Shown piece by piece: positions 50,645 to 59,719 of a stretch of DNA of 64,000 nucleotides (positions are counted from its first letter, which is position 1; each line of letters opens with the position of its first letter). This DNA is from Kosakonia sp. H02. Lineage in GTDB: Bacteria > Pseudomonadota > Gammaproteobacteria > Enterobacterales > Enterobacteriaceae. A program made the position numbers and the translations under genes. Under the pieces are notes generated by a model. That model made no database searches. It saw only the letters and a list, made by a program, of their open reading frames with translations, and had not been told where the DNA came from. The stretch spans positions 1,860,001-1,924,000 of the forward strand of contig CP131915.1 of the NCBI GenBank assembly GCA_030704225.1, given 5' to 3'.

Positions 50645-52882
50645 ATGGTTGCGGTACGCAGTGCGCATTTGAACAAAGCGGGTGAATTCGATCCGGCCAA
50701 ATGGATCGCCAGTCTGGGCATTACCAGTCAGCCGTCGAGCGAACGCTTAACCGAAACCTGGGCTTATTGTCTGCAACAAACAGAAGGGCACCCGCACGCG
50801 GAAGTCCTGCTTTCGCGCGGTATTGAGATGGTGGAAATCCTCTCGATGCTGAGCATGGATACAGATACCTTACGCGCCGCGCTGCTGTTCCCGCTGGCCG
50901 ATGCCGACGTGGTCAGTGAAGAGGTGCTGCGCGAAAGCGTCGGTACATCAATAGTCAATCTGATCCACGGCGTGCGCGACATGGCGGCCATCCGCCAGTT
51001 GAAAGCCACCCATACCGATTCCGTCTCCTCTGAACAGGTCGATAACGTCCGCCGGATGCTGCTCGCCATGGTGGATGATTTCCGCTGCGTGGTTATCAAG
51101 CTGGCGGAACGTATTGCGCATCTGCGCGAAGTGAAAGATGCGCCGGAAGATGAGCGCGTACTGGCGGCGAAAGAGTGTACAAATATTTATGCGCCGCTGG
51201 CGAACCGCTTAGGCATCGGGCAACTGAAGTGGGAGCTGGAAGATTATTGCTTCCGCTATTTGCATCCGGCGGAGTATAAACGCATCGCTAAGTTGCTGCA
51301 CGAGCGCCGTATCGATCGTGAACACTACATTGACGAATTCGTCGGCCATTTACGTGCCGAGATGAAAACCGAAGGCGTCAAAGCCGAAGTGTATGGTCGC
51401 CCGAAACACATCTACAGCATCTGGCGCAAAATGCAGAAAAAACACCTCGCCTTTGACGAGTTGTTTGATGTCCGCGCCGTGCGTATTGTTGCCGAGCGCT
51501 TGCAGGACTGCTATGCCGCGCTGGGGATTGTGCATACCCATTACCGCCATCTGCCGGATGAGTTTGACGACTATGTCGCCAACCCGAAACCGAACGGTTA
51601 CCAGTCTATTCATACCGTGGTGCTGGGGCCGGGCGGGAAAACGGTGGAAATCCAGATCCGTACCCGCCAGATGCATGAAGACGCCGAGCTGGGCGTTGCC
51701 GCGCACTGGAAATACAAAGAAGGCACCGCCACCGCAAGCGGCCCGCGTTCTGCCCATGAAGATCGCATTGCATGGCTGCGTAAACTGATTGCCTGGCAGG
51801 AAGAGATGGCCGACTCCGGCGAGCTGCTCGATGAAGTGCGCAGCCAGGTCTTCGACGATCGGGTGTATGTCTTTACACCGAAAGGCGATGTGGTGGACTT
51901 GCCGGCGGGATCGACGCCGCTCGACTTTGCCTACCATATTCACAGCGATGTCGGACACCGCTGCATTGGCGCGAAAATCAGCGGGCGCATTGTGCCCTTT
52001 ACCTACCAGTTGCAGATGGGCGATCAGATTGAAATCATCACCCAGAAACAGCCAAACCCAAGCCGCGACTGGCTGAACCCGAACCTTGGCTATGTCACCA
52101 CCAGCCGCGGGCGCTCAAAAATTCATGCCTGGTTCCGCAAACAGGATCGCGATAAGAACATCCTCGCGGGTCGCCAGATCCTCGACGACGAACTGGCGCA
52201 CCTGGGGATCAGCCTGAAAGAGGCGGAAAAACACCTGCTGCCGCGTTACAACTTTAACGAACTGGATGAGTTGCTGGCGGCGATTGGCGGGGGCGATATC
52301 CGTCTCAATCAGATGGTTAACTTCCTGCAATCGCAGTTCAACAAGCCGAGCGCTGAAGAACAAGACGCCGCCGCGCTGAAGCAGTTGCAGCAAAAAACCT
52401 ACGCGCCGCAAAGCCGCAGCAAAGACAATGGCCGCGTGGTCGTGGAAGGCGTTGGCAACCTGATGCACCACATTGCGCGCTGCTGCCAGCCGATCCCGGG
52501 CGATGAAATTGTCGGCTTTATTACGCAGGGCCGCGGAATTTCGATTCACCGCGCCGACTGCGATCAGCTTGAAGAACTGCGCAACGTAGCACCGGAGCGC
52601 ATTGTCGATGCCGTCTGGGGCGAAAGCTATTCGGCGGGTTACTCGCTGGTGGTGCGCGTCACGGCGAATGACCGCAGCGGGCTGCTGCGCGATATCACCA
52701 CTATTCTTGCCAACGAGAAAGTCAACGTACTGGGCGTTGCCAGCCGCAGCGATACCAAAGAGCAACTGGCAACCATCGATATGAATATCGAAATCTATAA
52801 CCTGCAAGTGCTGGGCCGCGTGCTTGGCAAACTCAATCAGGTGCCGGACGTTATCGACGCCCGTCGCTTGCACGGTGGCTGA
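50645..52882 (+). CDS. relA: (p)ppGpp synthetase RelA
   Basis: A 745-residue ribosome-associated stringent factor (E. coli 744). The N-terminal hydrolase-like domain is inactive, with FPLADA where SpoT has HDxxED. The synthetase domain (about 220-340) includes HIYSIWRKMQKKH, FDELFDVRAVRI and NPKPNGYQSIHTVVLG. TGS (about 405-470) has VYVFTPKGDVVDLPAGSTPLDFAY. The zinc-finger-like CCQPIPGD region and a C-terminal ACT domain follow. It senses uncharged tRNA on the ribosome. Good AAAGGAGAGG site. Confidence 0.97.
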   Translation: MVAVRSAHLNKAGEFDPAKWIASLGITSQPSSERLTETWAYCLQQTEGHPHAEVLLSRGIEMVEILSMLSMDTDTLRAALLFPLADADVVSEEVLRESVGTSIVNLIHGVRDMAAIRQLKATHTDSVSSEQVDNVRRMLLAMVDDFRCVVIKLAERIAHLREVKDAPEDERVLAAKECTNIYAPLANRLGIGQLKWELEDYCFRYLHPAEYKRIAKLLHERRIDREHYIDEFVGHLRAEMKTEGVKAEVYGRPKHIYSIWRKMQKKHLAFDELFDVRAVRIVAERLQDCYAALGIVHTHYRHLPDEFDDYVANPKPNGYQSIHTVVLGPGGKTVEIQIRTRQMHEDAELGVAAHWKYKEGTATASGPRSAHEDRIAWLRKLIAWQEEMADSGELLDEVRSQVFDDRVYVFTPKGDVVDLPAGSTPLDFAYHIHSDVGHRCIGAKISGRIVPFTYQLQMGDQIEIITQKQPNPSRDWLNPNLGYVTTSRGRSKIHAWFRKQDRDKNILAGRQILDDELAHLGISLKEAEKHLLPRYNFNELDELLAAIGGGDIRLNQMVNFLQSQFNKPSAEEQDAAALKQLQQKTYAPQSRSKDNGRVVVEGVGNLMHHIARCCQPIPGDEIVGFITQGRGISIHRADCDQLEELRNVAPERIVDAVWGESYSAGYSLVVRVTANDRSGLLRDITTILANEKVNVLGVASRSDTKEQLATIDMNIEIYNLQVLGRVLGKLNQVPDVIDARRLHGG

Positions 52883-52941
52883 TTTTCTCTTCACCCGATC
52901 CTCTCCCGTTAAGGGGAGGATCGCTATTTCAAGGATTTTTC

Positions 52942-53733
52942 ATGACTCAAATCGAACGTCTGCTCGGGATCATGCAACGCCTGCGCGACCCGCAAACCGG
53001 CTGCCCGTGGGATAAAGAACAAACGTACGCCACCATTGCGCCCTATACCCTGGAAGAAACGTACGAAGTGCTGGATGCGATTTCCCGCGAGGATTTTGAT
53101 GACCTGCGCGGCGAACTGGGCGATCTGCTGTTTCAGGTGGTGTTTTACGCGCAAATGGCGCAGGAAGAGGGGCGCTTTGACTTCAACGATATCTGCGCTG
53201 CCATCAGCGACAAACTGGAGCGCCGCCACCCGCATATTTTTGGCGATGCAAAGGCGGGAAACAGCGCAGAAGTGCTGGAACGCTGGGAGCAGATCAAAAC
53301 CGCCGAGCGGGCGGAAAAATCGCAGCATTCGGCGCTGGACGATATTCCTCACAGCCTGCCAGCGTTGATGCGCGCCCATAAAATCCAGAAACGTTGTTCA
53401 ACCGTCGGCTTTGACTGGACCACGATTGGCCCGGTGCTCGAAAAAGTGTACGAAGAGCTCGATGAAGTCATGGACGAGGCGAAACAAGCGGTTGTTGATC
53501 AGGCTCGCGTAGAAGAAGAGGTTGGCGATTTATTGTTCGCCACGGTGAATTTGTCCCGCCATTTGGGGGTGAAAGCGGAAGTTGCGCTGCAAAAAGCCAA
53601 CCTGAAATTTGAGCGACGTTTCCGCGAAGTGGAGCGCATTGTCCGCGAGCGCGGTCTGGAAATGACCGGTGTCGATCTGGAAACAATGGAAAATGTCTGG
53701 CAACAGGTAAAGCGCCAGGAACATGATCTTTAA
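52942..53733 (+). CDS. mazG: Nucleoside triphosphate pyrophosphohydrolase MazG
   Basis: A 263-residue MazG (same length as E. coli) with two tandem MazG domains. The EExxE motif is seen as LEETYEVLDAI with ELGDLLFQVVFYAQMA in the first half, and EELDEVMDEA with EEVGDLLFATVNLSRH in the second. It removes pyrophosphate from NTPs and dNTPs and modulates ppGpp levels in starvation. In E. coli the mazEF toxin-antitoxin pair lies between relA and mazG; here only 59 bases separate them. Confidence 0.95.
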   Translation: MTQIERLLGIMQRLRDPQTGCPWDKEQTYATIAPYTLEETYEVLDAISREDFDDLRGELGDLLFQVVFYAQMAQEEGRFDFNDICAAISDKLERRHPHIFGDAKAGNSAEVLERWEQIKTAERAEKSQHSALDDIPHSLPALMRAHKIQKRCSTVGFDWTTIGPVLEKVYEELDEVMDEAKQAVVDQARVEEEVGDLLFATVNLSRHLGVKAEVALQKANLKFERRFREVERIVRERGLEMTGVDLETMENVWQQVKRQEHDL

Positions 53734-53784
53734 GGCATTTGTTACGACAAGCGCTATTTGTGTGATTTTTTAAATAGCAAGCGG

Positions 53785-53798
53785 TTGATTTGCGTCAA
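53785..53798. promoter_or_regulatory. FNR-like site upstream of pyrG
   Basis: TTGATTTGCGTCAA matches nine of ten defined bases of the FNR consensus TTGAT-N4-ATCAA (G in place of A at the start of the second half). It lies about 290 bases before pyrG, between mazG and the ERIC element. Function is not shown. Confidence 0.35.
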
Positions 53799-53862
53799 AA
53801 ACATTTCTCCGAAAGCGGCTATTTTCACACACCTTAAGTTTGCTGAAACGCCTTGTGTAGCG

Positions 53863-53990
53863 CCTCTTCGAGTTATTCGGGTCGCAGCAAGGCGGCAACG
53901 GAGTGAATCTCCAGGAGCATAGAAATGCTATGTGACTGGAGTGAGCGAAGGAAGCCAACGCAGATGCGGCCTGAAGAACGAAGGAGAGGG
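53863..53990. repeat. ERIC (intergenic repeat unit) element
   Basis: An element of about 128 bases with the ERIC core: GTCGCAGCAAGGCGGCAA, then GAGTGAATCTCCAGGAGCAT, the central inverted turn GCATAGAAATGC, GTGACTGGAGTGAGCG and GAAGCCAACGCAGATGC. These match the conserved ERIC1R/ERIC2 regions of enterobacterial repeats. It lies between mazG and pyrG and would fold into a long imperfect hairpin if transcribed. Ends are approximate. The 352-base mazG-pyrG gap otherwise holds the pyrG promoter. Confidence 0.88.
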
Positions 53991-54085
53991 AGAATGAAAG
54001 TTTGTGGCAAACACTGTCATCCGGTATACTGCTTTCCCGTCCTGGTTATTCCATCGTCTTTTAAACCTAACTTCTCAGGTTCAGC

Positions 54086-55723
54086 ATGACAACGAACTAT
54101 ATTTTTGTGACCGGCGGGGTCGTATCCTCTCTGGGTAAAGGCATTGCCGCAGCCTCCCTGGCAGCCATTCTCGAAGCTCGTGGCCTCAACGTCACCATGA
54201 TGAAACTGGATCCGTATATCAACGTCGATCCGGGGACGATGAGCCCAATCCAGCATGGTGAAGTGTTCGTTACCGAAGATGGCGCTGAAACCGATCTTGA
54301 TTTGGGTCACTACGAGCGTTTCATCCGCACCAAAATGACCCGTCGCAACAACTTCACCACCGGTCGTATTTACTCCGATGTTCTGCGTAAAGAGCGCCGT
54401 GGCGACTATCTTGGCGCGACCGTGCAGGTTATTCCGCACATCACCAACGCGATTAAAGAACGCATTATTGCCGGTGGCGAAGGCCACGACGTTGCGCTGG
54501 TGGAAATCGGCGGTACTGTCGGTGATATCGAATCTCTGCCGTTCCTCGAAGCAATCCGTCAGATGGCGGTAGAAGTGGGTCGTGAGCGCACACTCTACAT
54601 GCACCTGACCCTCGTGCCGTATATGGCCGCCTCTGGTGAAGTGAAAACCAAACCGACACAGCACTCGGTAAAAGAGTTGCTCTCCATCGGTATTCAGCCA
54701 GATATCCTGATTTGCCGTTCCGATCGCGCGGTTCCTGCTAACGAGCGGGCGAAAATTGCTTTGTTCTGTAACGTTCCAGAAAAAGCTGTAATCTCTCTAA
54801 AAGACGTCGATTCCATTTATAAAATCCCGGGCCTGTTGAAATCCCAGGGGCTGGACGATTATATTTGTAAACGATTCAGCTTAGACTGCCCGGAAGCCAA
54901 TCTGGCCGAATGGGAGCAGGTAATTTACGAAGAAGCGAATCCGTCAGGCGAAGTCACGATTGGTATGGTCGGCAAATACATTGAACTGCCGGACGCCTAC
55001 AAATCCGTGATCGAAGCGCTGAAACACGGTGGCCTGAAAAACCGCGTAACCGTCAACATCAAGCTGATTGATTCGCAAGATGTGGAAACGCGCGGTGTGG
55101 AAATTCTCAAAGGTCTGGATGCCATTCTCATCCCTGGCGGCTTCGGCTACCGCGGTGTGGAAGGCAAAATCGCCACCGCACGCTATGCGCGCGAAAACAA
55201 TATTCCTTACCTCGGCATTTGCCTGGGTATGCAGGTTGCGTTGATTGAGTTCGCCCGTAACGTTGTCGGCATGGAGAACGCCAACTCCACCGAATTTGTG
55301 CCAGACTGTAAATACCCGGTTGTGGCGCTTATTACCGAATGGCGTGACGAAGAAGGTAACGTTGAGCAGCGTTCGGAGAAGAGCGATCTCGGTGGCACAA
55401 TGCGCCTCGGTGCGCAGCAGTGTCAGCTTGGTGATGACAGCCTGGTCCGCCAGCTGTATGGCACGCCAACAATCGTTGAACGCCATCGCCATCGTTACGA
55501 AGTCAACAACATGCTGTTGAAACAAATTGAAGCTGCGGGTCTGCGCGTTGCAGGCCGTTCCGGTGATGATCAATTGGTCGAGATCATCGAAGTGCCGAAT
55601 CATCCGTGGTTCGTCGCGTGTCAATTCCACCCGGAATTTACTTCTACGCCGCGTGATGGGCATCCGCTGTTTGCCGGTTTTGTTAAAGCCGCCAGCGAGT
55701 ATCAAAAACGTCAGGCGAAGTAA
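54086..55723 (+). CDS. pyrG: CTP synthase
   Basis: A 545-residue enzyme, same length as E. coli PyrG, that aminates UTP to CTP with glutamine. The N-terminal synthetase (1-266) has the loop VVSSLGKGIAAASL; the C-terminal glutamine amidotransferase has the nucleophile in YLGICLGMQ and the catalytic histidine and glutamate in QFHPEF. It forms filaments in cells. Followed by a terminator-like hairpin and eno. Confidence 0.97.
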   Translation: MTTNYIFVTGGVVSSLGKGIAAASLAAILEARGLNVTMMKLDPYINVDPGTMSPIQHGEVFVTEDGAETDLDLGHYERFIRTKMTRRNNFTTGRIYSDVLRKERRGDYLGATVQVIPHITNAIKERIIAGGEGHDVALVEIGGTVGDIESLPFLEAIRQMAVEVGRERTLYMHLTLVPYMAASGEVKTKPTQHSVKELLSIGIQPDILICRSDRAVPANERAKIALFCNVPEKAVISLKDVDSIYKIPGLLKSQGLDDYICKRFSLDCPEANLAEWEQVIYEEANPSGEVTIGMVGKYIELPDAYKSVIEALKHGGLKNRVTVNIKLIDSQDVETRGVEILKGLDAILIPGGFGYRGVEGKIATARYARENNIPYLGICLGMQVALIEFARNVVGMENANSTEFVPDCKYPVVALITEWRDEEGNVEQRSEKSDLGGTMRLGAQQCQLGDDSLVRQLYGTPTIVERHRHRYEVNNMLLKQIEAAGLRVAGRSGDDQLVEIIEVPNHPWFVACQFHPEFTSTPRDGHPLFAGFVKAASEYQKRQAK

Positions 55724-55736
55724 AAAAGTTACAACG

Positions 55737-55765
55737 ACACTGCACCCAAATGGGTGCAGTGTTTG
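55737..55765 (+). terminator. Hairpin between pyrG and eno
   Basis: ACACTGCACCC, loop AAAT, GGGTGCAGTGT, followed by TTGT. It lies 14 bases after the pyrG stop and 38 before eno. The short T run suggests partial termination that lets some pyrG transcripts enter eno. Confidence 0.8.
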
Positions 55766-55803
55766 TCTGGAGTTTTAGCTTAACTTGTACTGAGGAAAAC
55801 CTA

Positions 55804-57102
55804 ATGTCCAAAATCGTTAAAGTCATCGGTCGTGAAATCATCGACTCCCGTGGTAACCCGACTGTTGAAGCCGAAGTACACCTGGAAGGTGGTTTCGTCG
55901 GTCTGGCTGCCGCTCCGTCAGGTGCTTCCACGGGTTCCCGCGAAGCGCTGGAACTGCGCGATGGCGACAAATCCCGTTTCCTGGGTAAAGGCGTAACCAA
56001 AGCTGTTGGCGCGGTTAACGGCCCGATCGCTCAGGCAATCCTTGGCAAAGACGCCAAAGACCAGGCTGGCATCGACAAAATCATGATCGACCTGGATGGT
56101 ACCGAAAACAAATCCAACTTCGGCGCGAACGCAATCCTGGCCGTTTCTCTGGCTGCTGCGAAAGCTGCCGCTGCCTCTAAAGGTCAGCCGCTGTACGAAC
56201 ACATCGCTGAACTGAACGGCACCCCGGGCAAATACTCCATGCCGGTTCCGATGATGAACATCATCAACGGTGGTGAGCACGCCGACAACAACGTCGACAT
56301 CCAGGAATTCATGATTCAGCCGGTTGGCGCGAAAACGGTAAAAGAAGCCATCCGTATGGGTTCTGAAGTTTTCCATCACCTGGCAAAAGTGCTGAAAGGC
56401 AAAGGCATGAACACCGCTGTGGGTGACGAAGGTGGCTACGCGCCGAACCTGGGCTCCAACGCCGAAGCCCTGGCTGTTATCGCTGAAGCGGTAAAAGCAG
56501 CTGGCTACGAGCTGGGCAAAGACATCACTCTGGCGATGGACTGCGCGGCTTCTGAGTTCTACAAAGACGGTAAATACATTCTGGCTGGCGAAGGCAACAA
56601 AGCGTTCACCTCTGAAGAGTTCACCCACTTCCTGGAAGATCTGACCAAACAGTATCCGATCGTTTCCATCGAAGATGGCCTGGACGAATCTGACTGGGAC
56701 GGTTTTGCCTACCAGACCAAAGTGCTGGGCGACAAAATCCAGCTGGTTGGTGACGATCTGTTCGTAACCAACACCAAAATCCTGAAAGAAGGTATCGAAA
56801 AAGGTATCGCTAACTCCATCCTGATCAAATTCAACCAGATCGGTTCTCTGACCGAAACCCTGGCTGCAATCAAGATGGCGAAAGATGCGGGCTACACTGC
56901 CGTTATCTCTCACCGCTCTGGCGAAACTGAAGACGCTACCATCGCTGACCTGGCGGTAGGTACTGCGGCTGGCCAGATCAAAACCGGTTCTATGAGCCGT
57001 TCTGACCGCGTTGCTAAATACAACCAGCTGATTCGTATCGAAGAAGCGCTGGGCGAAAAAGCACCGTTTAACGGTCTGAAAGAGATCAAAGGCCAGGCAT
57101 AA
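55804..57102 (+). CDS. eno: Enolase
   Basis: A 432-residue enolase, same length as E. coli, converting 2-phosphoglycerate to phosphoenolpyruvate and also a scaffold component of the RNA degradosome. Visible features: GREIIDSRGNPTVEAEVHL, GDEGGYAPNL, SIEDGLDESDWDG and SHRSGETEDATIADLAV. The frame is open from 55750, but ATG 55804 after GAGGAAAA gives MSKIVKV. The codon use is strongly biased, as expected for a highly expressed gene. Confidence 0.98.
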   Translation: MSKIVKVIGREIIDSRGNPTVEAEVHLEGGFVGLAAAPSGASTGSREALELRDGDKSRFLGKGVTKAVGAVNGPIAQAILGKDAKDQAGIDKIMIDLDGTENKSNFGANAILAVSLAAAKAAAASKGQPLYEHIAELNGTPGKYSMPVPMMNIINGGEHADNNVDIQEFMIQPVGAKTVKEAIRMGSEVFHHLAKVLKGKGMNTAVGDEGGYAPNLGSNAEALAVIAEAVKAAGYELGKDITLAMDCAASEFYKDGKYILAGEGNKAFTSEEFTHFLEDLTKQYPIVSIEDGLDESDWDGFAYQTKVLGDKIQLVGDDLFVTNTKILKEGIEKGIANSILIKFNQIGSLTETLAAIKMAKDAGYTAVISHRSGETEDATIADLAVGTAAGQIKTGSMSRSDRVAKYNQLIRIEEALGEKAPFNGLKEIKGQA

Positions 57103-57123
57103 GCCTGACTTTTATCGTTAAAA

Positions 57124-57147
57124 AACCCGCTTCGGCGGGTTTTTTTT
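57124..57147 (+). terminator. Terminator of eno
   Basis: AACCCGC, loop TTCG, GCGGGTT and eight T residues; 21 bases after the eno stop. Confidence 0.93.
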
Positions 57148-57160
57148 CGTCTGTCGAACA

Positions 57161-57988
57161 TCAGAGCAGCAGTGGTAACGTCGCGCTGGCGGTTTGCTGG
57201 CTGGTTTCACGGTAACGATCATCCAGCGCAATCAACGAGGTGGTTAATAACTCCACCAGTAACATCGCCCCCACTTTCGCATTTAGCGCGCCCGCATTAA
57301 GCGGCCCTTCCGGTTTTGCCGCCACCAGCAACAGATCGCTTATCGACGCCAGCGGGCTACGCGGTGTATTGCTGAGTGTCAAAACCCGTGCGCCAGATTT
57401 ACGCGCCAGCTTCACCGCATGCAGCAGATCGCGGGTTGAACCGGAGCTGGAAATTGCCACCACAACGTCCGCCTGGCGCAGCGTGGTGGCATTCATCGAC
57501 GCGCGATGCATATCGCTGAACACCTGCGCCGGCTTGCCAAGCCGCAGCAGTTTGTAATGCAAATATTCACCAACGATCGCGCTGGCGGCAACGCCGTAAA
57601 TCTGCACCGATGACGCTTCGTGCAGCGCCAGCGCCGCCTGCTCCAGCATCGAGCGATCCAGCAGTTGTGCGGTATCGCGCAGCGCCTGAACGGAATCTTC
57701 CACCAGCGTATCGATCGCGTCTGCGCTCTGCATTCGCGGTTTCTGGCCGCGCTGAATATCCAGCGCCAGCGCCATTTTAAATTCGTTATAGCCTTTGCAG
57801 CGAAGCGTCCGGCACAGCCTTGTGACGCTTGCTTCGCTGGTTTCACTCTCGCGAGCCAGTTCTGTAATCGTCAGATAGAGCACGCGCGCGGGATCGGTCA
57901 GCACAAAATCCCCGAGTTTCTGCTGGGTAGGGCTGTAACCAGAGACTTCCTGGCGCAGCTTGAGCAGCAAGTTTTCATTTTCAGACAT
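57161..57988 (-). CDS. RpiR-family regulator of the adjacent amino-sugar locus
   Basis: A 275-residue RpiR-type regulator: an N-terminal HTH (TELARESETSEASVTRLCRT, about residues 40-60) and a C-terminal SIS domain (about 120-250) that would bind a phosphosugar (VQIYGVAASAIVGEYL, AISSSGSTRDLLHAVK). It is divergent from a PTS permease and a ManNAc-6-phosphate epimerase, so it most likely controls them in response to ManNAc-6-P or GlcNAc-6-P; RpiR-type NanR of Vibrio works that way. The frame is open to 58042, but ATG 57988 with AGGATC upstream gives the family length. Confidence 0.85.
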   Translation of the reverse strand: MSENENLLLKLRQEVSGYSPTQQKLGDFVLTDPARVLYLTITELARESETSEASVTRLCRTLRCKGYNEFKMALALDIQRGQKPRMQSADAIDTLVEDSVQALRDTAQLLDRSMLEQAALALHEASSVQIYGVAASAIVGEYLHYKLLRLGKPAQVFSDMHRASMNATTLRQADVVVAISSSGSTRDLLHAVKLARKSGARVLTLSNTPRSPLASISDLLLVAAKPEGPLNAGALNAKVGAMLLVELLTTSLIALDDRYRETSQQTASATLPLLL

Positions 57989-58089
57989 ACAGGATCCTAA
58001 AGCGCTTTCGCATGGGAGTGAGTGTGCGGGAAAACCCGACACCGATGCCAGTCATTTTAAAAAAGTATGATCGCCTTCGCTATTATTGG

Positions 58090-58133
58090 TGATAATTTTC
58101 ATTAAATGATTTTAATGTGATAAATATTTTCAT
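58090..58133 (+). promoter_or_regulatory. Imperfect direct repeats upstream of the PTS gene, possible RpiR operators
   Basis: TGATAATTTTCAT (58090-58102) recurs as TGATAAATATTTTCAT (58118-58133) in the AT-rich 169-base gap between the divergent regulator and PTS genes. They lie 25-68 bases before the PTS start. Assigned by position only. Confidence 0.4.
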
Positions 58134-58157
58134 CATTACAACGGCGGGGATACCAAC

Positions 58158-59717
58158 ATGACCTTCTTCAGCGGCACATCTTCAGGACGCTGGTTCGAAA
58201 AAGCACAGCGTTTCGGCAAATCTTTTATGTTACCTATCGCCGTATTACCGGCGGCTGGTTTGTTGCTCGGCATTGGCGGGGCGCTGTCGAACCCCAACAC
58301 CATCACCGCGTATCCGTTTCTGGATGTCGGCTGGTTGCAGGCCATTTTCACCATCATGAGCAGCGCCGGATCGATAGTCTTCGCCAACCTGTCGGTGCTG
58401 TTTGCCGTTGGCGTGGCGGTCGGGTTGGCACGCACGGATAAAGGCACGGCAGGCCTCGCGGCGTTACTGGCTTTCCTGGTGATGAACGCCACCATCAATG
58501 CGCTGCTTATCCTCTCCGGGCAACTGGCGAAAGAGAACCCCGGCGCGGTCGGGCAGGGAATGAGCCTCGGCATTCAGACCCTGGAAACCGGCGTATTTGG
58601 CGGCGTGGTGATTGGTCTGGTGACCTGTGCGTTACACCAGCGCTTTAATAAAATCGCCCTGCCGCAGTTTCTCGGTTTCTTCGGCGGCTCGCGCTTTGTG
58701 CCAATTATCAGCTCGCTGGCGGCGATCCTCGTTGGCGCAGTGATGACGGTGGTCTGGCCGCATTTCCAGAAGCTCATCTTCGGGCTTGGTGGGTTAGTGG
58801 ATGCCACCGGTTATCTCGGCACGCTGCTGTACGGTTTTATCCTGCGCATGCTTGGCCCGTTCGGCCTGCACCATATCTTTTATCTCCCTTTCTGGACCAC
58901 CGCGCTCGGCGGCAGTGAGATGGTGAACGGCCAACTGGTGGAAGGCACGCAGCGCATCTTCTTCGCGCAACTGGCCGACCCGTCCACACAGCAGTTTTAC
59001 GTCGGCACGTCGCGTTTTATGTCCGGGCGCTTTATTACCATGATGTTTGGCCTGATTGGCGCGTGTCTGGCGATGTACCACACCGCCAAACCGGAAAACA
59101 AAAAGCGCGTCGCCGGGCTGCTGTTATCCGCGGCGTTAACCTCGTTCCTGACCGGCATCACCGAACCGATTGAGTTCTCGTTCCTGTTTATCGCGCCGGT
59201 GCTGTATGTCATCCACGCGTTTTTCGACGGGCTGGCCTTTATGCTGGCGCACATGCTGCACATCACCATCGGCCAGACCTTCTCCGGCGGATTTATCGAT
59301 TTCATCCTGTTTGGCATTTTGCAGGGCGAAGCGAAAACCCACTGGCTGTACGTCCCGCTGGTCGGTGTACCGTGGTTTTTCCTCTACTACTTTACGTTCC
59401 GCTTCCTGATCACCCGTTTCGATTTTGCCACCCCAGGGCGGGAAAAAGAGACGGTCGAAAGCGCGGTGATGAGCAGTAGCGAACGGGCGCAAGCCATCGT
59501 GGCGGGTCTTGGCGGCGATGAAAATCTGGAAGAAGTGGACTGTTGCGCCACGCGGTTGCGCGTCACGGTCATTGATGGCGGCAAAGTGAATGAGAGCGCG
59601 CTGAAAGCGACCGGCGCGCGCGGCGTGATCCTGCGCGGCAACGGCGTTCAGGTCATTTACGGCCCCCATGTCACCATTATCAAAAACGAAGTGGAAGAGT
59701 TACTAAGCAGAGGTTAA
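58158..59717 (+). CDS. PTS transporter, EIICB of the glucose/N-acetylglucosamine superfamily
   Basis: A 519-residue EIIC-EIIB fusion. EIIC (about 1-410) spans the membrane with about ten helices and contains GITEPIEFSFLF, the substrate-site signature. EIIB (about 430-519) has the phosphorylated cysteine C463 in CCATRLRV. No EIIA domain is fused, so it must take phosphate from a shared EIIA such as Crr. The sugar is not certain; linkage to a ManNAc-6-phosphate epimerase suggests N-acetylmannosamine or a related amino sugar. The epimerase gene follows after two bases. Confidence 0.87.
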   Translation: MTFFSGTSSGRWFEKAQRFGKSFMLPIAVLPAAGLLLGIGGALSNPNTITAYPFLDVGWLQAIFTIMSSAGSIVFANLSVLFAVGVAVGLARTDKGTAGLAALLAFLVMNATINALLILSGQLAKENPGAVGQGMSLGIQTLETGVFGGVVIGLVTCALHQRFNKIALPQFLGFFGGSRFVPIISSLAAILVGAVMTVVWPHFQKLIFGLGGLVDATGYLGTLLYGFILRMLGPFGLHHIFYLPFWTTALGGSEMVNGQLVEGTQRIFFAQLADPSTQQFYVGTSRFMSGRFITMMFGLIGACLAMYHTAKPENKKRVAGLLLSAALTSFLTGITEPIEFSFLFIAPVLYVIHAFFDGLAFMLAHMLHITIGQTFSGGFIDFILFGILQGEAKTHWLYVPLVGVPWFFLYYFTFRFLITRFDFATPGREKETVESAVMSSSERAQAIVAGLGGDENLEEVDCCATRLRVTVIDGGKVNESALKATGARGVILRGNGVQVIYGPHVTIIKNEVEELLSRG

Positions 59718-59719
59718 CG

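Noticed and set aside
55918..56913. 331-codon minus-strand frame opposite eno
   Set aside because: Phenylalanine/valine/arginine-rich shadow of the strongly codon-biased eno gene.
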